Made by a program: the position numbers and the translations under genes. From Parabacteroides distasonis (lineage in GTDB: Bacteria; Bacteroidota; Bacteroidia; Bacteroidales; Tannerellaceae), in NCBI GenBank assembly GCA_015060925.1, contig SUXM01000010.1, forward strand, positions 1 to 64,000: a stretch of 64,000 bases of DNA, written 5' to 3'. The notes under the pieces are model-generated. The model searched no databases. It was given only the letters and a program-made list of their open reading frames with translations, and was not told where the DNA came from. Every line of letters starts with the position of its first letter. The stretch's first letter is position 1. This document shows, in pieces, positions 62,620-64,000 of this stretch.

Positions 62620-64000
62620 ATGAAACGGTTTCTCAAAATAAATGAGGTCGATAATGTAGCTGTAGCTATCTCCGATGATTTGAAAAAAGGTGAAGTTATA
62701 ACGTTTGATGGAAGACCTATAACACTGCATGAAGATATTCAATCCGGCCATAAATTTGCCATAAAAGAGATTGCTGCAGGGGAAGATGTCATAAAATATG
62801 GCTATCCGATTGGGCATGCAATTCATGTAATAAAGGCGGGAGAATGGGTGCATTCACATAATCTCAAAACAAACTTAAACGATGATTTGGAATATGCTTA
62901 TGACCATAAAACCTATCGTTCTTGCTATCAGAGAGACGATGAACTACGTGTGATGGGTTACTTGAGGAAAAATGGGTATATGGGGATTCGTAATGAGTTG
63001 TGGATTGTTCCAACGGTGGGTTGTGTGAATGGTCAGGCTCAAGCCATAGTGGAGCGGATAAAAAACGAATGTGATTGTTCACACTTGGATGATGTGCGGG
63101 CTTATACACATAATTATGGTTGTTCACAATTAGGTGAAGATCATGCCAACACACAAAAGGCATTGGCAGCTCTTATTAAACATCCTAATGCCGGAGGGGT
63201 ATTAGTTCTTGGTTTAGGATGCGAAAACAATCAAATAGCATCATTGAAAGAGGTGATGGGCGAATGGGATGAGAATCGAATAAAGTTTCTTATAGCCCAA
63301 GAGGTAGAAGATGAGGTCGAAGCCGGGTTTCAAATCGTTCGTGAATTGGTGGAAAATTGCCGAAAGGATAGACGTGAACCACTTCCGTTGAATCTTTTGC
63401 GGGTAGGGTTGAAGTGTGGAGGTTCTGACGGCTTTTCCGGAATTACGGCCAATCCCCTTGTCGGACGTTTCTCTGATTGGCTTGTAGCACAGGGTGGAAC
63501 TACCATGCTTACAGAGGTCCCTGAGATGTTTGGTGCCGAAACCATTCTGATGAATCGTGCGATAAATCAAGAGGTATTTGAGGCTACAGTTACATTGATT
63601 AACGATTTTAAAAACTACTTCCGAAAGTACGACCAACCTATTTATGAGAATCCATCACCAGGTAATAAAAAAGGGGGGATTACAACCCTTGAGGAGAAAT
63701 CACTCGGTTGTGTACAGAAGGGAGGGACACAACAGGTTGTCGATGTACTTAACTATTGTCAACCGGTTACCAAGCAGGGATTAAATCTGTTACAGGCACC
63801 GGGTAACGATTTGGTTGCCACCTCGTCGTTGGCTTTATCGGGATGTCAGATGGTCTTATTTACGACAGGACGAGGAACTCCCTTTGGTTCGTTTGTCCCT
63901 ACAATGAAGATTTCTACCAATTCACAACTTGCCAAATTCAAGGGTAATTGGATTGATTTCAATGCCGGCTCAATCATCGAAGGGCAGGAGGAGGAACAAT
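62620..64000 (+). CDS. uxaA: Altronate dehydratase, partial (cut by window end)
   Basis: The first 460 codons of a UxaA-type dehydratase, which converts altronate to 2-keto-3-deoxygluconate. The N-terminal SAF-like domain (YPIGHAIHVIKAGEWVHSHN) and the larger domain with YMGIRNELWIVPTVGCVN, THNYGCSQLGEDH, LKCGGSDGFSGITANP and EVPEMFGAE are all recognisable. It starts 15 bp after uxaB and continues beyond the window. Confidence 0.93.
   Translation, partial: MKRFLKINEVDNVAVAISDDLKKGEVITFDGRPITLHEDIQSGHKFAIKEIAAGEDVIKYGYPIGHAIHVIKAGEWVHSHNLKTNLNDDLEYAYDHKTYRSCYQRDDELRVMGYLRKNGYMGIRNELWIVPTVGCVNGQAQAIVERIKNECDCSHLDDVRAYTHNYGCSQLGEDHANTQKALAALIKHPNAGGVLVLGLGCENNQIASLKEVMGEWDENRIKFLIAQEVEDEVEAGFQIVRELVENCRKDRREPLPLNLLRVGLKCGGSDGFSGITANPLVGRFSDWLVAQGGTTMLTEVPEMFGAETILMNRAINQEVFEATVTLINDFKNYFRKYDQPIYENPSPGNKKGGITTLEEKSLGCVQKGGTQQVVDVLNYCQPVTKQGLNLLQAPGNDLVATSSLALSGCQMVLFTTGRGTPFGSFVPTMKISTNSQLAKFKGNWIDFNAGSIIEGQEEEQ

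Noticed and set aside
1..64000. CRISPR arrays, transposases, integrases, tRNA and rRNA genes
   Set aside because: None recognised. The accessory region at 53-59.7 kb has no flanking tRNA, attachment repeat or recombinase in view, so a mobile origin is not claimed.

Overview
The window looks like chromosomal DNA from a Bacteroidales bacterium, most likely Parabacteroides or a close relative. This is inferred from gene content (DUF4290, DUF4301 and DUF4286 proteins, NifJ, RmuC, tandem secreted glycosidases, Asp-type MurA), from the AT-rich sequence, and from promoters of the Bacteroidetes type (TTG, about 19 bp, TAnnTTTG) ahead of many genes. No rRNA, tRNA, CRISPR array or transposase was recognised.

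Layout. 1-7 kb: 5' end of pyruvate phosphate dikinase, rmuC, a MATE exporter preceded by a possible small RNA, and an etfB-etfA-acyl-CoA dehydrogenase operon. 7-12 kb: gcvP downstream of a metallo-beta-lactamase-fold hydrolase and rsmG, plus a DUF3298-like lipoprotein. 12.3-22.2 kb: an ApbE-like protein, a Tat-type Gfo/Idh/MocA oxidoreductase and a small membrane protein, followed by four tandem family 2 glycoside hydrolases; the last two share a 1.45-kb almost identical block. 22.3-26.4 kb, minus strand: ruvC, a DUF4286 protein, a second Gfo/Idh/MocA oxidoreductase and a DUF4301 protein. 26.6-34.8 kb: a RelA-like (p)ppGpp synthetase whose hydrolase motif is lost, then DUF4290-murA-rimM-M23 peptidase-dxr-rseP, an envelope and isoprenoid housekeeping operon. 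34.9-35.8 kb: metF with a 16-bp palindrome at its promoter. 36-45.4 kb: three tandem paralogous lipoprotein glycosyl hydrolases of about 1,050 residues (GH106-like). 45.5-52.9 kb: ilvE, an AAA ATPase, nifJ, an aquaporin and an HD-domain protein.

52.9-59.7 kb is the accessory part and the least familiar. It holds three related cassettes. Each encodes a protein whose first about 95 residues place a glycine-zipper membrane hairpin between two CxxC knuckles, followed by a variable C-terminal module. In cassettes 1 and 3 that module closely resembles domain II of elongation factor Tu, with no GTPase domain; in cassette 2 it is Sel1-like repeats plus two charged repeats of about 50 residues. Cassettes 1 and 2 share a 382-bp direct repeat containing a canonical promoter and a roughly 250-nt hairpin-rich leader ending in a U-run, all ahead of the start codon. 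Cassette 1 has a one-base deletion, and the small ORFs after cassettes 1 and 3 are damaged. An AAA ATPase and an unrecognised 217-residue protein follow.

59.8-64 kb: an operon of a CE15-like glucuronoyl esterase, tagaturonate reductase (uxaB) and altronate dehydratase (uxaA, cut by the window end), fitting release and catabolism of uronic acids from plant polysaccharide.
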